This document shows, one piece after another, positions 34,953 through 43,700 of a stretch of 64,000 bases of DNA (positions are counted from its first letter, which is position 1; each line of letters begins with the position of its first letter). The position numbers and the translations under genes are program-made. The notes beneath the pieces were generated by a model. The model was not told the DNA's origin and searched no databases. It saw only the letters and a program-made list of their open reading frames with translations. Source of the DNA: Bacteroidales bacterium (GTDB lineage Bacteria > Bacteroidota > Bacteroidia > Bacteroidales > UBA3663); the NCBI GenBank assembly GCA_017561935.1, contig JAFZBE010000017.1, forward strand, positions 1-64,000, read 5' to 3'.

Positions 34953-35750
34953 TTGAACGTTTCCCTCTTTGGCAATAACACGCGTCCGGAAGTCTTGGAA
35001 CAGGTTCGGCAGCTGATTGGTCAGTTGTCGGGGGTTGAGATTGTCCAGCCCGAGGAGTCCGACATGGCGCTCAGCGTGGGTGGCGATGGCACGTTCCTGC
35101 GTACCGCTGCCCGCGTTGGTGAACTGGGTATCCCCATTCTTGGTATTAATGCCGGACATCTCGGATTCCTGGCCGACGTGCCGCTCGACGAGCTGCAGGA
35201 GGCCTTGCGTGTGATTCTTGTCGAGGGGAATTATTCGGTGCAGCATCGTCGCCTGCTTCAGCTCGATATTCACGATTGTATCCAGAAGTACCAGCGATAT
35301 GCGCTCAACGAGATTTCCATCCTCAAGCGCGACCAGTCGTCGATGGTTTCGGTGTCGGTGTGGATCGATGGTACTTTCCTCAATCAGTACGATGCCGATG
35401 GCTTGGTCATTGCCACTCCCACAGGTTCGACGGCCTATGCAATGAGTGCGGGTGGCCCCATCCTTGAGCCGTTGTCGCAATGCTGGGTCATCGTGCCCAT
35501 TGCTCCTCATTCGCTCACCACCCGTCCGCTTGTCATTCGCGACAGTTGCAAGATTGATATCGAGGTAAGTTCGCGCAACAATATCTATCTCGTGGCCGTT
35601 GATGGGCAGACGGTGCACCTCACCACTCAGTCGCGTCTGACGCTCGTCAAAGCCGATCACACGTTGGGCGTAGTGCGCCGCCCCGATCGCACATTCTTCG
35701 ATACACTTCGCAACAAACTCATGTGGGGACGCGATGGACGATACCTATAA
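34953..35750 (+). CDS. nadK: NAD kinase
   Basis: This 265-residue cytoplasmic enzyme phosphorylates NAD to NADP. Motifs are VGGDGTFLRTAARV, GINAGHLGFLADV, the NEISILKRD catalytic segment, DGLVIATPTGSTAYAMSAGGPI, and IVPIAPHSLTTRPLVI. The only start giving the usual beta strand (NVSLFGNN, matching the KIGIFGN beginning of homologues) is a TTG at 34953, placed right after the C-rich repeat. It overlaps the following YigZ gene by 17 bases. Confidence 0.95.
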   Translation: MNVSLFGNNTRPEVLEQVRQLIGQLSGVEIVQPEESDMALSVGGDGTFLRTAARVGELGIPILGINAGHLGFLADVPLDELQEALRVILVEGNYSVQHRRLLQLDIHDCIQKYQRYALNEISILKRDQSSMVSVSVWIDGTFLNQYDADGLVIATPTGSTAYAMSAGGPILEPLSQCWVIVPIAPHSLTTRPLVIRDSCKIDIEVSSRNNIYLVAVDGQTVHLTTQSRLTLVKADHTLGVVRRPDRTFFDTLRNKLMWGRDGRYL

Positions 35751-36333
35751 GACCATAACCGCGACCAGCGAGGGGCTCTACAAGGAGAAGATGAGCAAGT
35801 TTCTCAGCTTCGCCGTGCCCTGCCGTTCGGCCCAGGAGGCCTTGGACATCGTCAAGCTCTACCGCAACGAGTACTGCGATGCACGTCATTGCTGCTGGGC
35901 CTATATGATCGGACCCGAGCGCAAGGAGTTCCGTTCGAACGACGATGGCGAACCTTCGGGAACAGCCGGCAAGCCCATATTGGGGCAAATCAATTCGTTC
36001 GAACTTACCAACCTGGTGGTCATCGTCGTGCGATATTTCGGAGGCATCAAGCTGGGCACCTCTGGCCTTATCGAAGCCTATCGAACAGCAGCACAGGAAG
36101 CACTTTCCGCAGCCCAGATTGAGGAGCGCCTCATCGAAGAGGAGTTGCAGGTTGCCTTCGAATACCCGCTCATGGGCGACGTAATGCGAATCGTCAAAGA
36201 GGAGGGGGCAACAGTGCTGGCTCAGGACTTCCAGCTCTCCTGCTGTCTGCACCTCAGCCTGCGTCGCGGCCAGATGCCCCACATGCGCCAACGTTTCGAA
36301 AACCTTTATGGAGCCACAATTGTTAATGGTTAA
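35734..36333 (+). CDS. YigZ/IMPACT family protein
   Basis: This 199-residue protein has the family signature around residues 40-105: ARHCCWAYMIG, FRSNDDGEPSGTAGKPIL, VVIVVRYFGGIKLGTSGLIEAYRTAAQEAL. A C-terminal DUF1949-like ferredoxin fold completes it. The family is related to the translation regulator IMPACT; the bacterial role is unclear. It is translationally coupled to nadK by overlap. Its last codons (Val-Asn-Gly-stop) are already part of a heptamer repeat. Confidence 0.9.
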   Translation: MDDTYKTITATSEGLYKEKMSKFLSFAVPCRSAQEALDIVKLYRNEYCDARHCCWAYMIGPERKEFRSNDDGEPSGTAGKPILGQINSFELTNLVVIVVRYFGGIKLGTSGLIEAYRTAAQEALSAAQIEERLIEEELQVAFEYPLMGDVMRIVKEEGATVLAQDFQLSCCLHLSLRRGQMPHMRQRFENLYGATIVNG

Positions 36334-36373
36334 TGGTTAGTGGTTAATGGTTAGTGGTTAATGGTTAATGGTT
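36322..36373. repeat. Heptamer repeat (GGTTAAT/GGTTAGT)
   Basis: About seven tandem 7-bp units of the form TGGTTAA or TGGTTAG start inside the last codons of the YigZ gene, include its TAA stop, and end shortly before the GH43-like gene. No coding or hairpin function is apparent. Confidence 0.8.
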
Positions 36374-36400
36374 CATAACCTAAATGTTATTTGTTACTTG

Positions 36401-37663
36401 ATGAGAAATATATTTCTGACTCTGTCCATTCTATCAGCCTCCATCACTTTCGCATGGGGCCAGTCACCTGCTGTTTCTTCCTACATAGTAACACAGGAAG
36501 AGATGCTTCCCGTCTTCCAGGCCAGTCTTACACCCTTCAAATATGGCTTGGTCATCGTACCCACCGACAACAAGCACAAGGTAGATTGCCCGACGGTCTA
36601 TCGCGAGGGCGACCATTGGTATATGACCTATTTGGTCTATGATGGACAGGGCGGCAAGGACGGACGCGGCTACGAGACGTGGCTGGCCGAGAGTGACGAC
36701 CTGCTGCATTGGAACACCTTGGGTCGTGTGCTCAGCTTCATCGGCGAAGATCTCAACCACGAGGCCACCGATGTCAATCCCGACCCCTGGATCGACTCCT
36801 TGCGTTGGGATGCCAATCAGCGAGGCGGGTTCCCGTCACTGCTCGATTGGAACTGGGCGGGCTCCTATCGCCTGCAGGAATATAATCGTCGCCATTGGAT
36901 GACCTATCTCGGAGGAGCAGGTACAGGCTACGAGGGCATCCGTGGCCCGCTTCACATCGGCTTGGCATGGACTGAAGGCGACATCACTACGGCGCACGAA
37001 TGGAAAAGCCTCAATCGTCCGATCCTCTCCGAGCGCGATGCCGACAGCCAGTGGTTCGAACAGCTCATCCAATACAAGTCGATGGTTTATCTTGACGAAG
37101 AGAGGAACCTGGGCACCAATTTCGTCATGTTCTACAATGCGGCAGGCATCAACCCCGAGACCAACTACAAGGGCGAACGCATCGGCATAGCCACCAGCCA
37201 CGATATGCAGAACTGGAAGCGCTATCCCGGCAACCCCGTCTTCACCCACGAGAGCCAGGGCATCATCACGGGCGATGCACAGATTCAGAAGATGTATATC
37301 AAGGATGGAGTGGTGCTCGACAATCCCTCAATCACCGAGCGCATAGGTGCGCAGAAGCTCTACACCATGTACTACTTCAGCGCCTTCAATCCCACACGCA
37401 AATACAAGGCCTACAACACCTTCGCCTGCTCGAAGGATCTTGTACACTGGTACGATTGGGAGGGCGACGACCTCATCAAGCCCACCGAGGAGTTCGACAG
37501 CTTCTTCGCCCACAAGAGTTTTGTCGTGAAGTACAATGGCGTGGTCTATCATTTCTACTGTGCCGTCAATCAGCCTCAGCAGCGTGGCATCGCCGTAGCT
37601 ACCAGCGAGGACATGGGTCAGTCGGATGTTCACTTCCCAGAACCTCCGGTGAAGAAGAGGTAA
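36401..37663 (+). CDS. Secreted five-bladed propeller glycoside hydrolase (GH43-like)
   Basis: This 420-residue protein has a signal peptide (MRNIFLTLSILSASITFAWGQ). Blade motifs follow: VDCPTVYREGDHWYMTYLVYD, YETWLAESDDLLHWNTLG, RRHWMTYLGGAGTGYEG, IGIATSHDMQNWKRYPGNPVF, KLYTMYYFSAF and NTFACSKDLVHWYDWEGDDLI. These WY/AxSxDLxHW motifs are typical of GH43/GH62/GH117-type propellers acting on arabinose, xylose or galactose units. The exact family cannot be told by eye; GH130-like or GH43 are both possible. The start at 36401 opens the signal peptide; the frame extends 11 codons upstream into the repeat. A strong terminator follows. Confidence 0.72.
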   Translation: MRNIFLTLSILSASITFAWGQSPAVSSYIVTQEEMLPVFQASLTPFKYGLVIVPTDNKHKVDCPTVYREGDHWYMTYLVYDGQGGKDGRGYETWLAESDDLLHWNTLGRVLSFIGEDLNHEATDVNPDPWIDSLRWDANQRGGFPSLLDWNWAGSYRLQEYNRRHWMTYLGGAGTGYEGIRGPLHIGLAWTEGDITTAHEWKSLNRPILSERDADSQWFEQLIQYKSMVYLDEERNLGTNFVMFYNAAGINPETNYKGERIGIATSHDMQNWKRYPGNPVFTHESQGIITGDAQIQKMYIKDGVVLDNPSITERIGAQKLYTMYYFSAFNPTRKYKAYNTFACSKDLVHWYDWEGDDLIKPTEEFDSFFAHKSFVVKYNGVVYHFYCAVNQPQQRGIAVATSEDMGQSDVHFPEPPVKKR

Positions 37664-37681
37664 TAGTCTTTTCCAAAAAAT

Positions 37682-37727
37682 ATGCGGAAACGCGTCTGAC
37701 TTTGCGACGTGTTTCCGCATTTTTTTA
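37682..37727 (+). terminator. Intrinsic terminator after the GH43-like gene
   Basis: ATGCGGAAACGCGTC at 37682-37696 pairs with 37706-37720 with one wobble, followed by seven T. It is a strong Rho-independent terminator. Confidence 0.9.
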
Positions 37728-37825
37728 GAGCTTCTCCCAAGTTGAGCGTTGTTCTCGCAATTTGAGATTTCTTGCCTCAAGATGATAGTTTATTCTGCGC
37801 ATTGCTGCATGAGGAAAGGTTGTGC

Positions 37826-38512
37826 TCACTCTTCTTCTTCGTCGCAATGATCGCCACCAAAGTCCTCTTCTATCTTCTCACTCTGTGAGTACACAGGCTT
37901 CATTCCGTCCCATTTGAATGTGTGGATGTAGTGGCCACGTGTGCCGAATTCAGAAATCTTGAACTCCTTGCCTTCTTCTGGCAGATCATAGTAGTATTTC
38001 GTGTCTTCTGTTGTTCGGAAACCATCGATGATCTGTGGCTCGGGAGTAAGAGTGTGCTTCTTTGTGTCGTAGTTGTAAAAGCATACGAAATGTATGTTGG
38101 GATCGTTGTCGGTCCCTCCAAAGTATATTCCGAACAAGCGGTTTCCATTGGAACGCGTCCAGTAACATGCTCTCATGAACTCGTGACGTTCAGCATTGCC
38201 CCACCAATCAACCTGAACAAATCCGTTCTTTGGCTTGTTGTACACAACAATCTGATTATCGTTGTAAGCGTCTCTGCCATCCACGCCTTTTTTCATGGTC
38301 TGGATAGCTGCATTTAGCATCCATGTGGGCCATTTCTGATTGAAGCAGTCGAGCATGGAGACGAGTGAACCATTAGCCACACCGTTCAGGGTAACATTTT
38401 CCCATTCGTTGGCAATTATTTCGAGGTCGGTTGAGCCACTGAACATGTTTTGTCCAGCTCCTCTCGTGCAGGTCATCAGTGTAATTAATGCCAGTAAAAT
38501 AATCTTCTTCAT
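37826..38512 (-). CDS. Small secreted protein, unknown function
   Basis: This 228-residue protein has a signal sequence (MKKIILLALITLMTCTRGAGQ). The mature part has a conserved-looking Trp/Asn-rich N-terminal helix region (NEWENVTLNGVANGSLVSMLDCFNQKWPTWM), a beta region (NGFVQVDWWGNAERHEFMRACYWTRSNGNRLFGIYFGG, FVCFYNYDTKKHTL) and an acidic tail (DHCDEEEE). I do not recognise the family. It stands alone, convergent with the GH43-like gene. Confidence 0.6.
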   Translation of the reverse strand: MKKIILLALITLMTCTRGAGQNMFSGSTDLEIIANEWENVTLNGVANGSLVSMLDCFNQKWPTWMLNAAIQTMKKGVDGRDAYNDNQIVVYNKPKNGFVQVDWWGNAERHEFMRACYWTRSNGNRLFGIYFGGTDNDPNIHFVCFYNYDTKKHTLTPEPQIIDGFRTTEDTKYYYDLPEEGKEFKISEFGTRGHYIHTFKWDGMKPVYSQSEKIEEDFGGDHCDEEEE

Positions 38513-38555
38513 GATAGTAATGTTTTATGTTTTCGACTAATAGAAATGGACGCTG

Positions 38556-38563
38556 CAAAGATA
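38556..38563 (-). promoter_or_regulatory. -7 box of the 37826-38512 gene
   Basis: The reverse strand reads TATCTTTG, an exact -7 box 44 bases before the start codon; no consensus -33 was seen. Confidence 0.45.
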
Positions 38564-38690
38564 ATGCAAATATGTGGAATCTGCAAGAAAACAAATTATT
38601 TTTGTAACAAGATACAGGTGTAAACTCGTCGTTTATGCCTGTTTTGTCATTTTTTCGGGCCTAAATGTGCATAATCTCAGAAAAAATTTG

Positions 38691-38698
38691 TATATTTG
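38691..38698 (+). promoter_or_regulatory. -7 box of the flippase gene
   Basis: TATATTTG matches TAnnTTTG, 82 bases before the ATG at 38780. The leader contains a hairpin (CCCTTCAC at 38727-38734 with GTGAAGGG at 38740-38747) that could affect mRNA stability. Confidence 0.5.
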
Positions 38699-38779
38699 CC
38701 CCGAAATATAGGCTTTTTTGAACTGTCCCTTCACTCTTTGTGAAGGGGCATAGCGAAGCTGTGGGAAGGAACTATACTT

Positions 38780-40312
38780 ATGCCAGACACCAACTTTAGC
38801 AAAAAGCGCATCGTGCACAACACGGGTTTGCTCTATGGGCGCATGTTGTTTACGGTGTGGTTTAACCTCTGGGCCACGCGACTTACGCTGCAGAACTTGG
38901 GTGTCGATGATTTGGGAGTATTCGGTGTTATTGGTTCCGTGGTGTCGATGTTCGCCGTCTTTTCGAATGGCATCACCACAGCTGTGCAGCGTTTCATCAC
39001 CTACGAACTGGGGAGAGGCATCGAGGGCGAAGTCAATCGTGTGTTCTGCACGTCTCTCAATGTGTTACTGCTCCTTGCCCTTGCCATCGTAATCATCATC
39101 GAACCATGCGGACTTTGGATTATCAATCACAAGCTGAACATTCCCGAAGGTAGTCTATCGGCAGCGCATTGGGTGTTCCAGTTCACGGTGCTGGCCTTCC
39201 TGTTCGAGATCATTGCCATCCCGTATAACGCCCTGGTCATAGCCCATGAGAAGATGGATGCCTTTGCTGCCATCTCGATTCTGAAGGTTCTGCTAACCTG
39301 TGCCGCGGCATGGTCGCTGAGTCTGTTCGATAGTGGCAGGCTGATTGTCTATGGTGCACTGATGGCGGCCATAGCCATCCTTATCCGACTCATCTATCAG
39401 GTCTATTGTCATCGTCATTTCGATGAGGCACGCTATCATTTCAGCATCGACAAGGAGAAGATTGTCGAAATATCGCGGTTCGCAGGAGTCTCGACGCTCG
39501 GTGGCATACTCTATACCATCAGTGGCGAAGGTATCATGTTGGTGATTAACTGGACATTTGGCGTGGCCATCAATGCGGTCTATACCATCGCCTTGCAGTT
39601 GAAGAACATGATTCTCTCGTTCGCCCTCAACCTTTTCAAGGCCATTCAGCCCCAGATCACAAAAACTTATGCCGAGGGTGCGCTCGACGTGCATCGCAAG
39701 CTGGTCTATAGTGGCTCGAAACTTGAGGTCTATCTCATCTATTTCCTGATGCTACCGTTCTTGTGCCGCACGGAGCAGATTATGGCTCTTTGGCTTGGCG
39801 ATGTGCCGAACTATGCGGTTGCGTATGCGCAGGGCATCGTGTTCATTAGCCTCACGTATGCTGCCTTCGAGCCTATCCGCACGGCTGTATTGGCTACGGG
39901 ACGCATCGTGCGGTTCATACTCATCCCCGACAGCTTCACCCTCCTCGTACTGCCTCTCAGTTATCTTGTGGCAAGGGCTACGGGTAGTCCAACTTGGATG
40001 CTTGTCTCGATAGTTGGGATGGAGGTGCTGGCTTGCATCATGCGTGTGTGGCTTGGGGCTAAGGTGTCGGCCCTTCGCGTCAGGGAGATACTTGCGCGCA
40101 TCGTCCTGCCTGCGGTGATGGTTGCCCTTGTCGATACAGTGTTGTGCTATCTCCTCTCGCGATTGCTTCCCGATAGCCTATGGGGGCTCATCCTCCTCGT
40201 GCTGCTGAACAGCCTCGTCCTGCTCGGCATTATCTACGTCGTTGGTTTGAGTGCCGAGGAACGTCGAAGCTTCCTTTCTTTGCGTCAGAAACGCACCACC
40301 AATCCCCAATAA
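38780..40312 (+). CDS. Wzx-type polysaccharide flippase (MATE/MOP superfamily)
   Basis: This 510-residue integral membrane protein has about 12-14 helices. The N-terminal NTGLLYGRMLFTVWFNLWATRLTLQNLGVDDLGVFGVIGSVVSMF segment and the TAVQRFITYELGRG loop are typical of the MOP-superfamily lipid-linked oligosaccharide flippases. Other segments include FAGVSTLGGILYTISGEGIMLVINWTFG and PQITKTYAEG. It moves undecaprenyl-linked repeat units across the inner membrane. It is separated from the polysaccharide locus starting at 46.5 kb by array 2, the exonuclease-RecQ-UvrD gene and small genes, and may once have been contiguous with it. Confidence 0.85.
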   Translation: MPDTNFSKKRIVHNTGLLYGRMLFTVWFNLWATRLTLQNLGVDDLGVFGVIGSVVSMFAVFSNGITTAVQRFITYELGRGIEGEVNRVFCTSLNVLLLLALAIVIIIEPCGLWIINHKLNIPEGSLSAAHWVFQFTVLAFLFEIIAIPYNALVIAHEKMDAFAAISILKVLLTCAAAWSLSLFDSGRLIVYGALMAAIAILIRLIYQVYCHRHFDEARYHFSIDKEKIVEISRFAGVSTLGGILYTISGEGIMLVINWTFGVAINAVYTIALQLKNMILSFALNLFKAIQPQITKTYAEGALDVHRKLVYSGSKLEVYLIYFLMLPFLCRTEQIMALWLGDVPNYAVAYAQGIVFISLTYAAFEPIRTAVLATGRIVRFILIPDSFTLLVLPLSYLVARATGSPTWMLVSIVGMEVLACIMRVWLGAKVSALRVREILARIVLPAVMVALVDTVLCYLLSRLLPDSLWGLILLVLLNSLVLLGIIYVVGLSAEERRSFLSLRQKRTTNPQ

Positions 40313-40331
40313 TGTCTCTTCAATCGGTAGT

Positions 40332-40693
40332 GTCCAATTCTGGATCGTTAAATGGACGTTTCCGATTGGATGTGTCCAATTCTGGATCGTAAAATGGACG
40401 TTCCCGATTGGATGCGTCCAATTCTGAATCGTAATATGGACGTTCCCGATTGGATGTGTCCAATTCTGAATCGTAAATTGGACGTTCCCGATTGGATGTG
40501 TCCAATTCTGGATCGTAAATTGGACGTTTCCGATTGTATGTGTCCAATTCTGAATCGTAAATTGGACGTTCCCGATTGTATGTGTCCAATTCTGGATCGT
40601 AAATTGGACGTCACCGATCGTATGTGTCCAATTCTGGATCGTAAATTGGACGTTTCCGGTTGGATGTGTCTAATTCTCGATCGTAAATTGGAC
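40332..40693. repeat. Array 2: nine 42-bp palindromic tandem repeats
   Basis: Nine units start at 40332, 40374, 40416, 40458, 40500, 40542, 40584, 40626 and 40668, spaced exactly 42 bases. Each has arms GTCCAATT and AATTGGAC (or ATGGAC in the first three), a ten-base centre CTGGATCGTA or CTGAATCGTA, and a 16-bp linker with CCGATTG. Arms, linker core and period match array 1, while the centres and linker ends are locus-specific. The array fills nearly all of the 412-base gap between the flippase stop (40312) and the exonuclease-RecQ-UvrD start (40725); nothing else is seen there. The last unit is degenerate. A TAA in the first unit interrupts the frame shared with array 1. Confidence 0.92.
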
Positions 40694-40724
40694 ACATGCG
40701 GTAGGAAGCCATTCATTTTGACAA

Positions 40725-43700
40725 ATGATAGTATTTATTGATACTGAAGTTAGTGTCCAAAGCAAAAAGGTTGTGGATTTTGGAGCGATAAGGGAAGACG
40801 ATGCGTCTTTGCATTCTCGTTCTCAATCCGAGTTCCTTGACTTTGTATCGGCTTGTGACACCATCTGTGGACACAACATCATTGGGCATGACTTGAAGTT
40901 TGTCTCTTTGCGAAATAGTCCAACTATTGTTGACACGCTATTTCTTTCTCCGCTATTATTCCCTAAGCGTCCTTATCATCATTTGGTGAAGGATGACAAA
41001 TTGCAGGTGGAAGAGTTGAATAACCCGTTGAACGATGCGATGAAGGCTCGCCACCTCTTTAACGACGAAGTTGCAGCTTGGGGACAACTATCTCCTTCTA
41101 AGCAGGAGATATATTATCAATTGTTGCATGATACACCGGAATTCGGAGGGTTCTTCAAGCATATTGCTTATACCCCATCTGCCCAACGCTCCTTATGGAG
41201 CAGGATAATGAATCTCCAACCCGATTTATCACAACTGATAATGAAGGAATACCAAGGGAAAGTGTGCAGTCATGCTGATTTTAATGTGTTAGCTCGGCAA
41301 TATCCCATAGAATTGGCATATTGTTTGGCTGTGATTGGAGCCGACGACCTCTTCTCGATAACCCCACCATGGGTTGAACGTAATTATCCACAAGTGGTTA
41401 ATGTGATGAAGCAACTTCGCAACCATTCGTGCGGAGAATGCGAGTATTGTCGAAAGCAGTTGGATGCTCATTATGGGTTGAAGGATTTATTCGGATATGA
41501 TGAATTTCGCATATTCGATGGTGTCCCTATGCAGCAACAAGCTGTTGAATCGGCCATCCGTGGCGAATCGCTACTGACAATATTTCCTACAGGCGGAGGC
41601 AAGTCACTCACATTCCAACTCCCTGCCTTGATGGCTGGTCGCAACGTACATGGCCTGACCGTGGTTATTTCGCCTTTGCAATCGTTGATGAAGGATCAGG
41701 TCGATAACTTGGCTGCACGTGGCATCAGCGATGTTGCTACCATCAACGGATTGCTTGACCCTATCGAGCGGGCTGTCGCAATCAATCAAGTTGAAGAAGG
41801 TACGGCTAACTTGTTGTATATTGCTCCTGAGATGCTTCGTTCCAAAACCATCGAACGGTTGCTGATGAATAGGAATGTTGTTCGCTTCGTGATTGACGAA
41901 GCGCATTGTTTCTCGGCTTGGGGGCATGATTTCAGGGTAGATTACCTTTATATCGGTGATTTTATTCGTCAGCTACAAGAAAAGAAGCATCAGGTGCAGC
42001 CTATTGCTGTTTCGTGTTTCACAGCCACAGCCAAACAGAAGGTCATCAGCGATATCTGCGACTATTTCAGGTCGAAGTTGGGTTTGGAGTTAAAGGTGTT
42101 TGCTGCCAATGCTGAACGTAAGAATTTACGTTATTCAGTTTTGCATGCCGATACTGTCGAAGAGAAATACAATCTTTTGCGTTCTCTTATTCTTGGTCAT
42201 AATTGTTCCTCGATTGTCTATGTGTCACGCACTCGGCACACTCGTGAACTGACAGAACATTTGGTGAAAGATGGCATCAATGCCTTCGCTTTCAATGGAA
42301 AGATGGATGCAGATGAAAAGGTGCGTAACCAAAACGCATTCATGAGCGGCAAGGCACAAGTGATTGTAGCCACTTCGGCTTTCGGCATGGGCGTTGACAA
42401 GAAAGATGTGGGCTTGGTGGTACACTATGACATCAGTGACTCGCTCGAGAATTATATACAGGAGGCTGGTCGTGCTGGACGCGATCCGAATATGCTGGCT
42501 GAGTGTTATGTCCTATATGCCGATAGTGACCTCGATAAACACTTCATACTTCTCAATCAGACCAAGCTCAGCATCAGCGAAATCCAACAGGTATGGAAGG
42601 CCATCAAAGACCTTACTGCCAAGCGTCAGAAAGTAAGTTGTTCGCCTTTGGATATAGCTCGTCAGGCAGGATGGGGAGAGGATATCATCGATTTGGAGAC
42701 ACGCATTCGAGCTGCCCTCGCTGCCCTTGAAGATGCAGGTTTTTTATGCCGTGGCAGCAATTCTCCTCATTTGTTTGCTACAAGTATTGCCGTCAAGAAT
42801 ATGGACGAGGCGCGTGCTCGCTTGACGCGTTCACCGCTGTTCGACGAAAAGACACGTGAAGAGGCTGCTCGTATAATACGTTCATTGATTAGTTCTCGGG
42901 CCACTGCTGATGGCAGAGGTGCAGAGGCAGAAAGTCGCGTGGATTATTTGGCCGATCGTCTTGGCATGGACAAAGCTACAGTCATCAGAAACGTCAATCT
43001 CATGCGACAGGATGGACTGCTTGCTGACAACCGCGACATGCAGGCTTGGATCAGTAAAAGCACAAGTCAACGTAATCTTGATTTGCTGATGAAGCTGGAA
43101 CAGTTCCTTTTACGTCAGTTCACGGAAGAAGCACGTCGGTATAACTATAAGGAATTGAATGAAGAAGCAATCAAGGCAGGATTGACATATTCCAATGTCA
43201 AGCGCTTGAGAAGATTGCTCCATTTCCTCATGCTTAAAGGATATATTTATAAACAGGAGCATGGCATTACAGGTATAATAAATGTTCGTTTGGAGGCTTC
43301 CCAGGAGGTCTCGAAGCGTCATTTTGAACGACGAATGGATATTTGTCGTTTTATCATAGATACTATCTGCACAGGTAAAGACTTAAGCAAGGATGCCGTA
43401 CTTGTCAACTTCTCGGTGGTCGAATTATTGCAACAATATATTTCCAAACAGCAGCAAGACGTGTTTGCCAATGACGATAAACCGACAATTGCCGATATTG
43501 AGGAAGCATTACTCTACCTCACCAAGACAGAGTTGATGAAGATTGAGGGTGGTTTTCTTGTAATCTATAATACGATGCAGATTGATCGCTTAGCAGACCG
43601 CCGAGCTCGCTATGGTAAAGAACAATATCGATTGCTTGATGAATTCTACAAACAACGCATACGGCAGATTCATATTGTAGGAGAATTTGCCAACTTGATG

